DNA of 64,000 nt from Flavobacteriaceae bacterium (GTDB lineage: Bacteria; Bacteroidota; Bacteroidia; Flavobacteriales; Flavobacteriaceae), in the NCBI GenBank assembly GCA_018608705.1, contig JABAZD010000052.1:1-64000 (forward strand), written 5' to 3'. Positions 41,192-51,645 of this stretch are shown here, one piece after another; position 1 is the first letter of the stretch; each line of letters starts with the position of its first letter. The notes below the pieces were generated by a model, which ran no database searches, was not told where the DNA came from, and was given only the letters and a program-made list of their open reading frames with translations. The position numbers were made by a program, and so were the translations under genes.

Positions 41192-43243
41192 ATGAAATTA
41201 TTATTGAAAATAGCTCTATGCTCTGTTGTTTTATCTCAATTTTTTTGGTCATGTAAGAAAGAAATTAATTCTAATGACGCTTATCCTGACTTTATAGATG
41301 TTGGTTTAGAAGAAAGCTTTCCTTTTATGGTTGAACAGTTCTCAGATTTGAAGGTTTTGCGTTATCAAATCCCTGGATGGGAAAATTTAACCCTAAAAGA
41401 ACAAAAGTTAGTTTATTTTCTAACTCAGGCAGGATTGTCAGGACGTGATATAATGTGGGATCAAAATTATCGACATAACTTGACTATAAGAACAGCATTA
41501 GAGCATGTTTACACAACTTTTAAAGGTGATAAATCTACTTCTAATTGGATAGCTTTTGAAGTTTTTTTAAAGCGTATCTGGTTTAGTAATGGAATACATC
41601 ACCACTATAGTAATGCCAAAATGGTTCCAAATTTCTCATCTGATTATTTAGTTTCCATTTTAGATGCAACATCTACAACTTTAAAGGGTGAAGCTTTTGA
41701 AGTTCTCTTTAATAATAAAGATCTAAAAAAAGTTAATCAGGCTAAAGACACTGATAATGTAGCAGAGTCAGCAGTTAACTTTTATGGGTTAGGAGTTACT
41801 AATTTAGATGTTGAAGCTTTTTACTCAAAAATACAATCTCCAAACCCTGAAAAGCCATTATCTCATGGGTTAAATTCCCAGCTTGTTAAGGTTGATGGAC
41901 AAATCCTAGAGCGTGTTTATAAATCTGGAGGTCTTTACGGTACAGCCATCGATGAAATTGTTAAATGGTTAGAGTTAGCTAAAGGAGTTGCTGAAAATGA
42001 ACCTCAAGAAAATGCATTAGCATTACTTATCAAATATTATAATACTGGAGATTTACAAACTTGGGATGACTATAATGTAGCTTGGACCGCTGCAACAGAA
42101 GGTAATATAGACTACATAAATAGTTTTATTGAAGTTTATAACGATCCATTAGGGTATAGAGGTTCTTATGAAACAATAGTTCAAATAAAAGACTTTGATA
42201 TGTCTGAAAGAATGGCAGTATTATCACAAAATGCACAATGGTTTGAAGATAATTCTCCATTATTTCCAGAGCACAAGAAAAAAAACGTTGTTGGTGTTAG
42301 TTATAAAACAGTGAATGTTGCTGGTGAAGCTGGGGATGCATCCCCTACAACTCCAATTGGAGTCAATCTTCCAAATGCAAATTGGATTCGTGCATCAGTA
42401 GGTAGTAAATCGGTTTCATTAGGAAATATTACTAATGCCTACAATAATTCTGGAAGTTCGGGTAGGTTAAAAGAATTTGTTCATGATCAAAAGGAGTATG
42501 AATTAGAAAAAATGTATGGAAAAATTGGTGATAAATTACACACGGCACTTCATGAAGTTGTTGGTCATGCTTCAGGTCAGTTAAATCCAGGTGTTGGTGA
42601 AACTAAAGAAACATTAAAAAATTATGCTTCTACTTTAGAAGAAGGACGAGCTGATCTAGTAGGTCTTTATTATTTGTACAATCCCAAGTTACAAGAACTA
42701 GGCTTAGTAAGTGACTGGATGGGCGTAGGAATGGCTGCATATGATGGCTATATTCGAAATGGGTTAATGACACAATTGATTAGATTAAATCTAGGAGATG
42801 ATTTAGAAGAAGCACACATGAGAAACCGTCAGTGGGTAAGTGCATGGGTATATGAAAAAGGACTTAAGGACAATGTTATCGAAAAGGTGATTCGTGATGG
42901 AAAAACGTATTTCAATATTACAAACTATAATAAGTTACATAATTTGTTTGGAGAGTTACTTCGTGAAACTCAGCGTATAAAGTCAGAAGGTGATTTTGAT
43001 GCCGTACAAGCATTGGTTGAAGATTACGGAGTAAAAGTAGATCAAGCTATACATGTTGATGTTTTGAAGCGTAATAAGCAATTTAAATCTGCTCCATACG
43101 GGGGGTTTGTGAATCCTGTATTGGTGCCTCAAATTGATTCTGAAGGAATAATTACTTCAATCGAAGTTAAATATGTGAAGAGTTTTGTAGGTCAAATGCT
43201 TAACTATTCTGCTAAGTATGGCTTTTTGCCTGAAGTGAATTAA
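41192..43243 (+). CDS. Dipeptidyl-peptidase III (peptidase M49), putative lipoprotein
   Basis: HEVVGHASGQ (HExxGH) and EEGRADLVGLYYLY motifs; N-terminal lipobox FWSC. Confidence 0.92.
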   Translation: MKLLLKIALCSVVLSQFFWSCKKEINSNDAYPDFIDVGLEESFPFMVEQFSDLKVLRYQIPGWENLTLKEQKLVYFLTQAGLSGRDIMWDQNYRHNLTIRTALEHVYTTFKGDKSTSNWIAFEVFLKRIWFSNGIHHHYSNAKMVPNFSSDYLVSILDATSTTLKGEAFEVLFNNKDLKKVNQAKDTDNVAESAVNFYGLGVTNLDVEAFYSKIQSPNPEKPLSHGLNSQLVKVDGQILERVYKSGGLYGTAIDEIVKWLELAKGVAENEPQENALALLIKYYNTGDLQTWDDYNVAWTAATEGNIDYINSFIEVYNDPLGYRGSYETIVQIKDFDMSERMAVLSQNAQWFEDNSPLFPEHKKKNVVGVSYKTVNVAGEAGDASPTTPIGVNLPNANWIRASVGSKSVSLGNITNAYNNSGSSGRLKEFVHDQKEYELEKMYGKIGDKLHTALHEVVGHASGQLNPGVGETKETLKNYASTLEEGRADLVGLYYLYNPKLQELGLVSDWMGVGMAAYDGYIRNGLMTQLIRLNLGDDLEEAHMRNRQWVSAWVYEKGLKDNVIEKVIRDGKTYFNITNYNKLHNLFGELLRETQRIKSEGDFDAVQALVEDYGVKVDQAIHVDVLKRNKQFKSAPYGGFVNPVLVPQIDSEGIITSIEVKYVKSFVGQMLNYSAKYGFLPEVN

Positions 43244-43266
43244 GCTATTGCTATCCGAATAATTAG

Positions 43267-43296
43267 AAAAGCCATTTGTTATTAAGTGGCTTTTTT
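43267..43296. terminator. Rho-independent terminator between convergent genes
   Basis: aaaagcca...tggctttttt hairpin. Confidence 0.75.
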
Positions 43297-43483
43297 AATA
43301 ACCCAAAATAAATTTTATTGCAGCGATACTAGAAATAAAGCCAATGAATACTAATAAAATCCATAAACTACCTTTATAGTATTTTTTATGAAGTTTAGAA
43401 TCTTTTAGGTAAGCATAAAAGAGTATACCAATAAAAGTAATGGCAAATAGGATTCCAAAAATTAGTTGTCCTTTACTGAACAT
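43295..43483 (-). CDS. Small hypothetical membrane protein
   Basis: 62 aa ORF with two predicted TM segments. Confidence 0.55.
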   Translation of the reverse strand: MFSKGQLIFGILFAITFIGILFYAYLKDSKLHKKYYKGSLWILLVFIGFISSIAAIKFILGY

Positions 43484-43594
43484 AATTATGTATTTTTATA
43501 CTTAAAGAGATTACAAATTTAAATAAAATTAGACAAAACAGACCAAGTTTATCGTCTCTTATTTTTGACTTTAAAATATGATAAAAAAACATTT

Positions 43595-43981
43595 ATGAAA
43601 GATAAAATAGAAGCAGTTCAAGAATTTCATGAAGCTTTCAAAATAGGATATAGAAACTCATTAAAAGCTGATCTAGGATTAGCAAAAAATACTCTTCGTT
43701 TTAATTTGATGAAAGAGGAAAACGAAGAGTATCTCGAAGCTGCCAAAAACAATGATATGGTTGAAGTTGCTGATGCTTTGGGTGATATGCTTTACATTCT
43801 TTGTGGGACTATAATAGAACACGGTATGCAACATAAGATCGAAACTGTTTTTGAAGAAATTCAGCGTAGTAATATGAGTAAGTTAGGAGGCGATGGGAAG
43901 CCTATATTTCGAGAAGATGGAAAAGTATTAAAAGGTCCAAATTATTTTAAGCCAAAGATCAAACAAATTTTAGAATCTTAA
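43595..43981 (+). CDS. MazG-like / phosphoribosyl-ATP pyrophosphohydrolase-like NTP-PPase
   Basis: KEENEEYLEAAKNNDMVEVADALGDMLYILCGT (ExxE...ExxD) motif; ATG at 43595 preferred. Confidence 0.85.
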   Translation: MKDKIEAVQEFHEAFKIGYRNSLKADLGLAKNTLRFNLMKEENEEYLEAAKNNDMVEVADALGDMLYILCGTIIEHGMQHKIETVFEEIQRSNMSKLGGDGKPIFREDGKVLKGPNYFKPKIKQILES

Positions 43982-43983
43982 AA

Positions 43984-45036
43984 TTAGACACTTACAGTCC
44001 AGCCAAATTTATCTTTTACTTTATTGGTTTGGATTTCTGTAATTCGTCTCTTTAATTTTAAAGCCATCGGGTTTTCTATTTCAGGAAGATCATAATCCAC
44101 ACCCTTAAATCCAAAACCTGCAATAGGAGAAATTACTGCGGCAGTACCTGCTCCAAACATTTCTTTTAAGCAGCCATTTTTTGAAGCTTCTACGACTTCT
44201 GAAACCGTAAATTTTCGGACTTCAACATTGATTCCTTCGTCCTTAGCAATCTCAAGTATACTTTTTCGAGTAATTCCGTCTAAAATTCGATCACTTGTAG
44301 GTCCTGTGATGAGAGTGTCATTTATACGAATAAAAATATTCATTGAGCCTGCTTCTTCAATATATTCATGAGTGTTATCATCGGTCCAAATGACTTGATT
44401 ATAGCCTTTATCAATTGCTAATTGAGTAGGGTAAAATTGACCAGCGTAGTTACCACCTGCTTTAGCATATCCGACACCGCCATTTGCCGATCGTGAATAT
44501 TTTTGTTCAATGAGAACTTTCACTTTACCTGCGAAATAAGCACCTGACGGAGCAGTGCAAATAATGAATTTATAGGCATCAGCAGGGGAGGCATGAAAGC
44601 CTTCTCCTGTTGCAAATATAATTGGTCTGATGTACAATGAGCTGCCTTTTTCTGTAGGAATCCATTGATCATCTACTCTTAATAATCTTTTTAGACCTTC
44701 AATAAATACTTCTTTTGGTAGTTCTGGAATCGCTAATCTTTTGGCAGATATATTAAAGCGCTCGAAATTTTCTTCAGGTCGAAATAACCAAGTTTTATTA
44801 TCATTATCTTTATATGCTTTCATACCTTCAAATATTGATTGACCATAATGAAATATTTTTGACGAAGGCATTAAGCTGATCGCTTGGTATGGAATGATTT
44901 CTGGAGCTCCCCATTCTCCATTTTTATAATCACAGACTAACATATGATCAGAAAACTCAGTTCCAAAACCAAGATTTTTGAAATCAACGCCATTAATTCT
45001 AGATGCAGTAGTCGGGGTAACTTGAATTGAATCCAT
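43984..45036 (-). CDS. ilvE: Branched-chain amino acid aminotransferase
   Basis: SLYIRPIIFATGEG, GYAKAGGNYAGQFYPTQLAIDKGYNQVIWTD, EEAGSMNIF. Confidence 0.95.
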   Translation of the reverse strand: MDSIQVTPTTASRINGVDFKNLGFGTEFSDHMLVCDYKNGEWGAPEIIPYQAISLMPSSKIFHYGQSIFEGMKAYKDNDNKTWLFRPEENFERFNISAKRLAIPELPKEVFIEGLKRLLRVDDQWIPTEKGSSLYIRPIIFATGEGFHASPADAYKFIICTAPSGAYFAGKVKVLIEQKYSRSANGGVGYAKAGGNYAGQFYPTQLAIDKGYNQVIWTDDNTHEYIEEAGSMNIFIRINDTLITGPTSDRILDGITRKSILEIAKDEGINVEVRKFTVSEVVEASKNGCLKEMFGAGTAAVISPIAGFGFKGVDYDLPEIENPMALKLKRRITEIQTNKVKDKFGWTVSV

Positions 45037-45147
45037 TTGTTAGGTTTAAAAAAATTATTTACAAATTTACAGAAATAAATGTTGTAGTCACTTTTATATA
45101 TTAAAAGTTCTTATACTTTTACATAATTAATTACTAACAAATTATTT

Positions 45148-45645
45148 ATGAAAAATAATATTACAATAATGTTAATATTAATATGTTTTACGGCTTGTAA
45201 ACAATCAACTAGACTTAGCCAAACCCCTTTGATAATTGATTCTGTTGAATACCAGAACTTCGGAGCAAATTTAAATACTCAGTCTGTGATGTCTGTAAGT
45301 GACTTAGCTTCCGCCTACTCAACCATGACAACTTTAGATACCGTTTATGGCAAAGTTAAAGGAGAAATTAAAGAAGTGTGTTCTAAAAAAGGATGTTGGA
45401 TGACATTGGATATGGGGTCTGGAAACAATATTATGGTTCGATTTAAGGACTATGGTTTTTTTATTCCTTTAAATGCAGAGGGCTCTGTAATTGTTAGCGG
45501 AAAAGCTTTTATATCTGAGACATCAGTAGATGATTTAAAACATTATGCGGAAGATTCAGGTGATACTGAAGAGATTATTGAAGCTATTACAATCCCAGAG
45601 AAAACCTACAGTTTTGAGGCGGACGGTGTTCTGTTAGCTATTTAA
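45148..45645 (+). CDS. DUF4920-like lipoprotein
   Basis: Lipobox CFTAC; VYGKVKGEIKEVCSKKGCWMTLDMGSGNNIMVRFKDYGFFIP. Confidence 0.85.
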   Translation: MKNNITIMLILICFTACKQSTRLSQTPLIIDSVEYQNFGANLNTQSVMSVSDLASAYSTMTTLDTVYGKVKGEIKEVCSKKGCWMTLDMGSGNNIMVRFKDYGFFIPLNAEGSVIVSGKAFISETSVDDLKHYAEDSGDTEEIIEAITIPEKTYSFEADGVLLAI

Positions 45646-45654
45646 TTTTACAAA

Positions 45655-46332
45655 TTGAAACGTTCTATAATTACAACTTCAGACGGATCAAAGACTATTC
45701 AAATTGGAGAATGGAATGAACAATATCATTCTATTCATGGAGCAATTCAAGAAGCCAAGCATGTATTTATAAAAATGGGTTTAAACCATTTTTTAGAGCT
45801 TCATAAGGTTAAGTCCATGAGAGTCCTAGAAATGGGTTTAGGAACAGGGCTTAATGCCTTTATTACGGCACTAGAAGCTGAAATTAGAAATCTTCACATT
45901 CATTATGAAGCAATTGAAGCCTTTCCAGTGTTAAAACATGAATTATCACAATTAAACTACCCGAGTTTACTAGCCAACAAGAATCAAGAGTCACTGTTTG
46001 AAACTATACATGATGTTTCATGGGCTACGCCTAATTCAATTACTACTAATTTTACTTTGACAAAAGTTCAGCAATATTTTTCAAAACTAGAGTATTTCTC
46101 TTTATTTGATCTAGTTTATTTTGATGCTTTTGGTCCTCGAGTTCAGCCAGATTTATGGACACCAGATATGTTTAGGCGAATGTTTAATGCACTCAAACCT
46201 CGAGGCGTGTTGGTAACTTACTCTGCTAAAGGTAGTGTGAGACGTGCCATGCAATCTGTTGGGTTTTTTGTAGAGCGTTTAGAAGGTCCACCAGGAAAAC
46301 GAGAGATGTTGAGGGCAACAAAACCAGCTTGA
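45655..46332 (+). CDS. mnmD: MnmD-type tRNA 5-(aminomethyl)-2-thiouridylate methyltransferase
   Basis: ITTSDGSKTI, YHSIHGAIQEAKHVF, VLEMGLGTGLNAF, YFDAFGPRVQPDLWTPDMF; TTG start. Confidence 0.9.
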   Translation: MKRSIITTSDGSKTIQIGEWNEQYHSIHGAIQEAKHVFIKMGLNHFLELHKVKSMRVLEMGLGTGLNAFITALEAEIRNLHIHYEAIEAFPVLKHELSQLNYPSLLANKNQESLFETIHDVSWATPNSITTNFTLTKVQQYFSKLEYFSLFDLVYFDAFGPRVQPDLWTPDMFRRMFNALKPRGVLVTYSAKGSVRRAMQSVGFFVERLEGPPGKREMLRATKPA

Positions 46333-46433
46333 TTTATTTTTATCAGCGTAATAACTTCTTAGTATTGCTTAAAATATTGTTAAACCTTTAGCTTTTAATT
46401 TATTTAAACATTTGTTATTATTAATTTAGACTT

Positions 46434-47342
46434 GTGTCAAGTACAATTTTAATAACAGGCTCTACAGGATTAGTAGGAAAAGCACTAGTGAAAATGTGTT
46501 TATCCCAAGGCCATATTGTACATTATTTAACGACCCAAAAAAGCAAAATAATTCTTACCGAAAACTGTAAAGGATTTTTTTGGAATCCTCAAGTAGACTT
46601 AATAGACATTTGCTGTTTTGAAGGAGTAGAAGTTGTCATTAATTTAGCAGGCTCTTCAATTGCTCAGCGCTGGACAAATACAGCCAAATCTTCAATACTT
46701 TCTAGCCGAAAACAAGCATTAGAGCTATTATATTCGATTATAAAAGAAAATAAATTTCAAATTAAACATATTATTTCTGCAAGTGCTATTGGTATTTACC
46801 CGCACTCAAAAACACACTATTATAATGAAGACTTTAACGGAAATGACACTTCATTTCTTAGAAAGGTAGTTAGATCCTGGGAAGGCGCTCTGAAGTCTTT
46901 TAAGTCTCTAGGTATAAATACAACAATTCTAAGAATAGGGATTGTTTTAGATAAACATGAAGGTGCTTTGCCAAAAATATCAGTTCCTGTGAAGGCTTAC
47001 ATTGGTTCTGCCCTAGGATCTGGAGAGCAATGGCAATCTTGGATACATATTGACGACTTAATTCGAATCTTTATGTTTGTTTTAGACTTAAAGTTATATG
47101 GTGTTTACAATGCAGTAGCACCAAATCCTGTTCAACAAACGGACTTTGTTAAATCAGTTGCCAGTATTTTTAATCGTCCTCTTATTTTCCCTAAAATACC
47201 TGAGTTTTTACTTAGATTTGTTTTGGGTGAAATGAGTGCATTAGCACTTGAAAGCCAACGTGTGTGTGCAAAAAAAATACAGGATTTAGGTTTTGAGTTT
47301 AATTTTCATGAATTAGACGCCGCACTTGATGATTTACTTTAG
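46434..47342 (+). CDS. TIGR01777 family (YfcH-like) SDR epimerase
   Basis: ITGSTGLVGKALV, NLAGSSIAQRWT, SWEGALKSF, LRIGIVLDKHEGALP; GTG start. Confidence 0.9.
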   Translation: MSSTILITGSTGLVGKALVKMCLSQGHIVHYLTTQKSKIILTENCKGFFWNPQVDLIDICCFEGVEVVINLAGSSIAQRWTNTAKSSILSSRKQALELLYSIIKENKFQIKHIISASAIGIYPHSKTHYYNEDFNGNDTSFLRKVVRSWEGALKSFKSLGINTTILRIGIVLDKHEGALPKISVPVKAYIGSALGSGEQWQSWIHIDDLIRIFMFVLDLKLYGVYNAVAPNPVQQTDFVKSVASIFNRPLIFPKIPEFLLRFVLGEMSALALESQRVCAKKIQDLGFEFNFHELDAALDDLL

Positions 47343-47435
47343 TACTTTTTTTATCATTTTTTCCAGTTTACATTTATATCCTTAAAATAATACATTTCTA
47401 AATCTTTTCGGAATTATGAAATTTTTTAGTGACAT

Positions 47436-47468
47436 TTTGACATTTTACTATTATTGGCAGTACTTTTG
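47436..47468 (+). promoter_or_regulatory. Bacteroidetes-type promoter for grpE-dnaJ
   Basis: -33 TTTG ending at 47439 and -7 TACTTTTG at 47461-47468, 21-nt spacing. Confidence 0.6.
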
Positions 47469-47509
47469 AAATAATATTTAAAAGTAATTACCCAACATAA
47501 TAAAATACA

Positions 47510-48046
47510 ATGAGTAAAAAAGAAACTAAAAAGAAAGCTGAAATTTCCGACGACACTATCATAAATGAAGCGGCGACTGAAACTGTAATTGAACTTTCAG
47601 CAGAGGAACAACTTTCAGTTGATCTTGCAGAAGAAAAAGATAAATTTTTGAGGTTATTTGCTGAGTTTGAAAACTATAAAAGACGAACAACTAAAGAACG
47701 GATTGAGTTGTTTTCTACTGCTAGTCAAGATGTCATCAAATCACTGCTTCCAGTAGTTGATGATTTTGATCGTGCTTTACTTGAAATGTCAAAAAGTAAA
47801 GCTACAGAGCTTTCAAAAGGGGTAGAGCTCATAAGAAATAAATTAATATCAACATTGGAGCAAAAAGGGCTTAATGTTATAGAAATTACTAAAGGAGATT
47901 TGTTTAATGCAGATGATCATGAAGCAATTACCCAAATACCAGCCCCCTCTAATGATATGAAAGGTAAAATTATAGATGTGATTGAAAAAGGTTATAAGCT
48001 TGGGGATAAAGTAATTCGTTTTCCAAAAGTAGTGATTGGTAATTAA
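47510..48046 (+). CDS. grpE: Nucleotide exchange factor GrpE
   Basis: EEKDKFLRLFAEFENYKRRTTKER, SLLPVVDDFDRAL, DKVIRFPKVVIG. Confidence 0.95.
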   Translation: MSKKETKKKAEISDDTIINEAATETVIELSAEEQLSVDLAEEKDKFLRLFAEFENYKRRTTKERIELFSTASQDVIKSLLPVVDDFDRALLEMSKSKATELSKGVELIRNKLISTLEQKGLNVIEITKGDLFNADDHEAITQIPAPSNDMKGKIIDVIEKGYKLGDKVIRFPKVVIGN

Positions 48047-48079
48047 TAAATTTTTAATATAGATAATTTAAGTTCTGAA

Positions 48080-49195
48080 ATGGCAAAACGTGATTATTAC
48101 GATATACTAGGCATAAATAAGGCAGCATCAGCTTCCGAAATCAAAAAAGCTTATAGAAAAAAGGCTATTAAATATCATCCTGACAAAAATCCAGATGATA
48201 AGAATGCCGAAGAAAAATTTAAAGAAGCTGCGGAAGCCTATGAAATCCTGAGTGACGGGGATAAAAAGGCACGTTATGACCAATATGGGCATCAAGCTTT
48301 TGAAGGTGGAGGTTTTGGTGGAAGCGGAAGCATGAACATGGATGATATTTTTAGTCAGTTTGGTGATATATTTGGCGGCGGCGCCGGATTTGGAGGTTTT
48401 GGTGGATTTGGTGGTCAGCGTCAAAGAGTTGTAAAAGGAAGTAACCTACGTATTCGAGTAAAGTTGACATTAGAAGAAATAGCGAATGGTGTTGAGAAAA
48501 AAGTTAAAGTTAAACGCAAAAGACAAGCTGATGGAGTTACTTACAAATCATGTTCTACATGTAATGGATCAGGTCAGGTAACAAGAATTACAAATACAAT
48601 TTTAGGGCGTATGCAGACAGCATCCCCATGTACAGCTTGCGGTGGATCAGGTCAAATTATTGACAAACGACCATCAAACTCAGACTCACAAGGATTTGTA
48701 ATTGATGTAGAAACTGTCTCAATCAAAATTCCAGCAGGTGTAGTTGATGGCATGCAGTTAAAGGTTACCGGAAAAGGAAATGCATCTCCAGGTAATGGTG
48801 TATCAGGTGATTTACTTGTTGCCATCACAGAAGAATCACATCCAACATTACAACGTGAAGGAGATAATCTTCATTACGATTTATATGTTAGTTTGTCAGA
48901 GGCAATATTAGGGTCCTCTATAGAAATAGATACGGTGACTGGAAAAGTACGTTTAAAAATTGAAGCTGGTGTTCAATCCGGAAAAATTCTTAGACTTAGA
49001 AGTAAGGGAATACCAAATATTAATGGCTACAGTCGTGGTGATTTGTTAGTTCACATAAATGTTTGGACTCCAAAAACTCTTAGTAAAGAGCAAAAAAGTT
49101 TCTTTGAAAAAATGAAAAACGATGAACATTTTTCGCCTAAGCCAGAAAGCTCAGACAAGTCTTTTTTTGAAAAGGTAAAAGATATGTTTTCTTAA
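48080..49195 (+). CDS. dnaJ: Chaperone DnaJ
   Basis: J domain [36 protein letters not shown] region, CxxCxGxG motifs. Confidence 0.97.
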   Translation: MAKRDYYDILGINKAASASEIKKAYRKKAIKYHPDKNPDDKNAEEKFKEAAEAYEILSDGDKKARYDQYGHQAFEGGGFGGSGSMNMDDIFSQFGDIFGGGAGFGGFGGFGGQRQRVVKGSNLRIRVKLTLEEIANGVEKKVKVKRKRQADGVTYKSCSTCNGSGQVTRITNTILGRMQTASPCTACGGSGQIIDKRPSNSDSQGFVIDVETVSIKIPAGVVDGMQLKVTGKGNASPGNGVSGDLLVAITEESHPTLQREGDNLHYDLYVSLSEAILGSSIEIDTVTGKVRLKIEAGVQSGKILRLRSKGIPNINGYSRGDLLVHINVWTPKTLSKEQKSFFEKMKNDEHFSPKPESSDKSFFEKVKDMFS

Positions 49196-49224
49196 TGAAT
49201 CTAGTCTCACTCTCCAATTTTAGA

Positions 49225-51438
49225 CTAATATATAACTTTAATAGTTTTTTTTAATCTAATGTCTTTGCTTGATGATCCAATTTGAATTTCAAATTCTCCG
49301 GGTTCAACAGCGTAATCCTGTTTAATTTCATCATAGTATCTTAAATCATCCCTAGGTTTTAAAACAAAATTCACTATTTTTTCTTCATCTTTTTTTAATG
49401 AAATCCGTGCAAATCCTCTCAGTTGTTTATGCGGCATCCAAGTATTTGATTTCACGTCTTTGATATACAATTGAACGACTTCCTCACCATCCAATTCTCC
49501 TATATTTTTAACTTTAACTGAAACGTATATTTCATCGTTATTACTTACAGTTGCGCTATTTATTGTTAAGCCAGAATAATGAAACTTTGTATAACTCATA
49601 CCGTGGCCAAATGGGAATAAGGCTTCTCCATTGTAATATCTATATGTAAGTCCTTTACCAGCTCGCATATTATAATCTTCAAAATCCCCTAATTCATTTG
49701 TAGATGAATAAAAAGTTATTGGTAATCTACCTGCCGGATTATATTTTCCAAATAGTACATCAGCTACTGCATCACCACCACGTTGACCAGGGTACCATGC
49801 CGCAAGAATACCGTCAAGTTTATCTTCTAAGCCATTAAATGAAATTGCACTTCCAGCTAGTAAAACAAAAATAATTGGTTTACCGGTTTTGCTGATTTCT
49901 ATTAAGGCATTTTGTTGAACTTCAGGAAGTTCAATTTTAGTACGATCTCCACCAAAGAACCCATCTACTCCGTTATGCACTCTCATTTTATTACTTTCTT
50001 CACCTTCCCAAGTGGCATCTAAGCCTCCTACAAAGATCACGACATCTGCCGATTCGATATCTTTTAAAATATTTTTAGAAAGTACTTCTGAATTTTTATT
50101 TTTACTGGTTACTAGTGAAACTCCCTCATGAAATATCACTTCTGTATTTGAATCAGCCATTGTTTTTATTCCTTTGATAATAGTTACCGGGTTAGAGGCT
50201 TCTCCATAGTAATTTCCTTTTAAAGCATTAAGATTATCAGCATTAGGCCCAATGACAGCAACTTTTTTTATGAGGTTTTTATCTAATGGAAGTATTCCAT
50301 TATTTTTTATTAAAGTCATTGATTTTTTTGCCATCTTTAAGGCCATCTCATCGTTTGGTTTACTATTATTAACCTCAAATGGAGTTTGAGCATAATCGAC
50401 CAGTTCTGTTGGATCAAACATTCCTAGTTTCATTCTTGCCAGCATCAATCTATAGACAGATAGGTTTATTTTTTTAACATCAACTAACCCCTTTGTTATT
50501 GCCTTTTTTAAGGCTCTTTGATATACACTTCCACAATTAAGATCACATCCCCTTCGAATACCTAGGGCTGCAGCTTCTTCTTCTGTACTAACAATTCTGT
50601 GAGAGCTATAAATATCATTAATAGCCCCACAATCTGAGACTACATAGCCTGTAAATCCCCATTGCTTTCTTAAAATGTCATCTAAAAGCATTTTGCTAGC
50701 ACTTGCAGATTCGCCATCTACACGGTTATAAGCACCCATCACAGAGTATACTTTAGCATCTACTACCAAATCTTTAAAAGCAGGTAAATATGTTTCCCAC
50801 AAATCGCGCTTTGTAGGAGTAACATTAAAACTATGTCTGCTAGGTTCTGGTCCGTTATGTACCGCAAAATGTTTTGCTGTTGCAACAACTTTAAAGTATT
50901 TAGGGTTATTGCCCTGTAACCCTTTTACAAATTGTATACCCATTTGTCCTGTTAGGTATGGGTCTTCTCCGTAAGTTTCATGTCCTCTTCCCCATCTGGG
51001 ATCTCTAAAGATATTGATATTAGGAGACCAAAACGTAAGTCCATTATATATGTTGTAGTTTTTATTTCTTTGTGCTTCATGGTGTTTTGCCCTGGCCTCA
51101 TCGCTTATGACGCTAGCAACCTCTCCCATAGTTTTTGTGTCAAAAGAAGCAGCCATTCCGATAGCTTGAGGGAATACAGTAGCTATTCCAGCTCTGGCAA
51201 CTCCATGCAAACACTCATTCCACCAGTGATACTCTTTTATGTTTAATCGAGGGATAGCCGGAGCTCCATCCCCTAGTTGAGATATTTTCTCTTCTAGAGT
51301 CATTCGATTAACTAAATCCGCTGCTCTAATTTCAAAGTCTAGTGACAAATTAGAATAATTAGGAATAGCAGCTTCTTGGGATTGAGCATAATTACTAAAA
51401 AACAAGATAAATATTAGTGATAATTTTAAAAGCTTCAT
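49225..51438 (-). CDS. Glycoside hydrolase family 3 (beta-glucosidase/xylosidase-like)
   Basis: GH3 nucleophile region GYVVSDCGAINDI, KHFAVHNGPEPSRH, C-terminal Fn3-like domain. Confidence 0.93.
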   Translation of the reverse strand: MKLLKLSLIFILFFSNYAQSQEAAIPNYSNLSLDFEIRAADLVNRMTLEEKISQLGDGAPAIPRLNIKEYHWWNECLHGVARAGIATVFPQAIGMAASFDTKTMGEVASVISDEARAKHHEAQRNKNYNIYNGLTFWSPNINIFRDPRWGRGHETYGEDPYLTGQMGIQFVKGLQGNNPKYFKVVATAKHFAVHNGPEPSRHSFNVTPTKRDLWETYLPAFKDLVVDAKVYSVMGAYNRVDGESASASKMLLDDILRKQWGFTGYVVSDCGAINDIYSSHRIVSTEEEAAALGIRRGCDLNCGSVYQRALKKAITKGLVDVKKINLSVYRLMLARMKLGMFDPTELVDYAQTPFEVNNSKPNDEMALKMAKKSMTLIKNNGILPLDKNLIKKVAVIGPNADNLNALKGNYYGEASNPVTIIKGIKTMADSNTEVIFHEGVSLVTSKNKNSEVLSKNILKDIESADVVIFVGGLDATWEGEESNKMRVHNGVDGFFGGDRTKIELPEVQQNALIEISKTGKPIIFVLLAGSAISFNGLEDKLDGILAAWYPGQRGGDAVADVLFGKYNPAGRLPITFYSSTNELGDFEDYNMRAGKGLTYRYYNGEALFPFGHGMSYTKFHYSGLTINSATVSNNDEIYVSVKVKNIGELDGEEVVQLYIKDVKSNTWMPHKQLRGFARISLKKDEEKIVNFVLKPRDDLRYYDEIKQDYAVEPGEFEIQIGSSSKDIRLKKTIKVIY

Positions 51439-51645
51439 TGAAGTCTGTTTATTTAAATTTAAATAAATATAATTTAATTAGATTAATATTTTACTTAATA
51501 TTAAATTAGTCAATACTTAATTTAATTAATCTCTAATTAATTTTCTATAATAGATAAACTAGATTATTTGTTTGAAACTCTTCTGATTTGTTTTGCTTAT
51601 TAAATATTTTAAATTAAACTTCGTAAAAAAAAATATCATAAATAT

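Noticed and set aside
43595-43981. MazG-like gene as part of a toxin-antitoxin or defence system
   Set aside because: No mazEF or defence genes nearby; best read as a housekeeping NTP-pyrophosphohydrolase-like protein.
48128-48424. 98-aa minus-strand ORF
   Set aside because: Antisense to dnaJ J domain and G/F region.
48301-48425. Short GGTGGA/GGATTT-like repeats
   Set aside because: Encode the normal DnaJ Gly/Phe-rich linker, not an independent repeat element.
51470-51600. AT-rich inverted and direct repeats (GATTAAT...ATTAATC) upstream of the GH3 gene
   Set aside because: Very AT-rich low-complexity sequence where such matches are expected by chance; no convincing structure.
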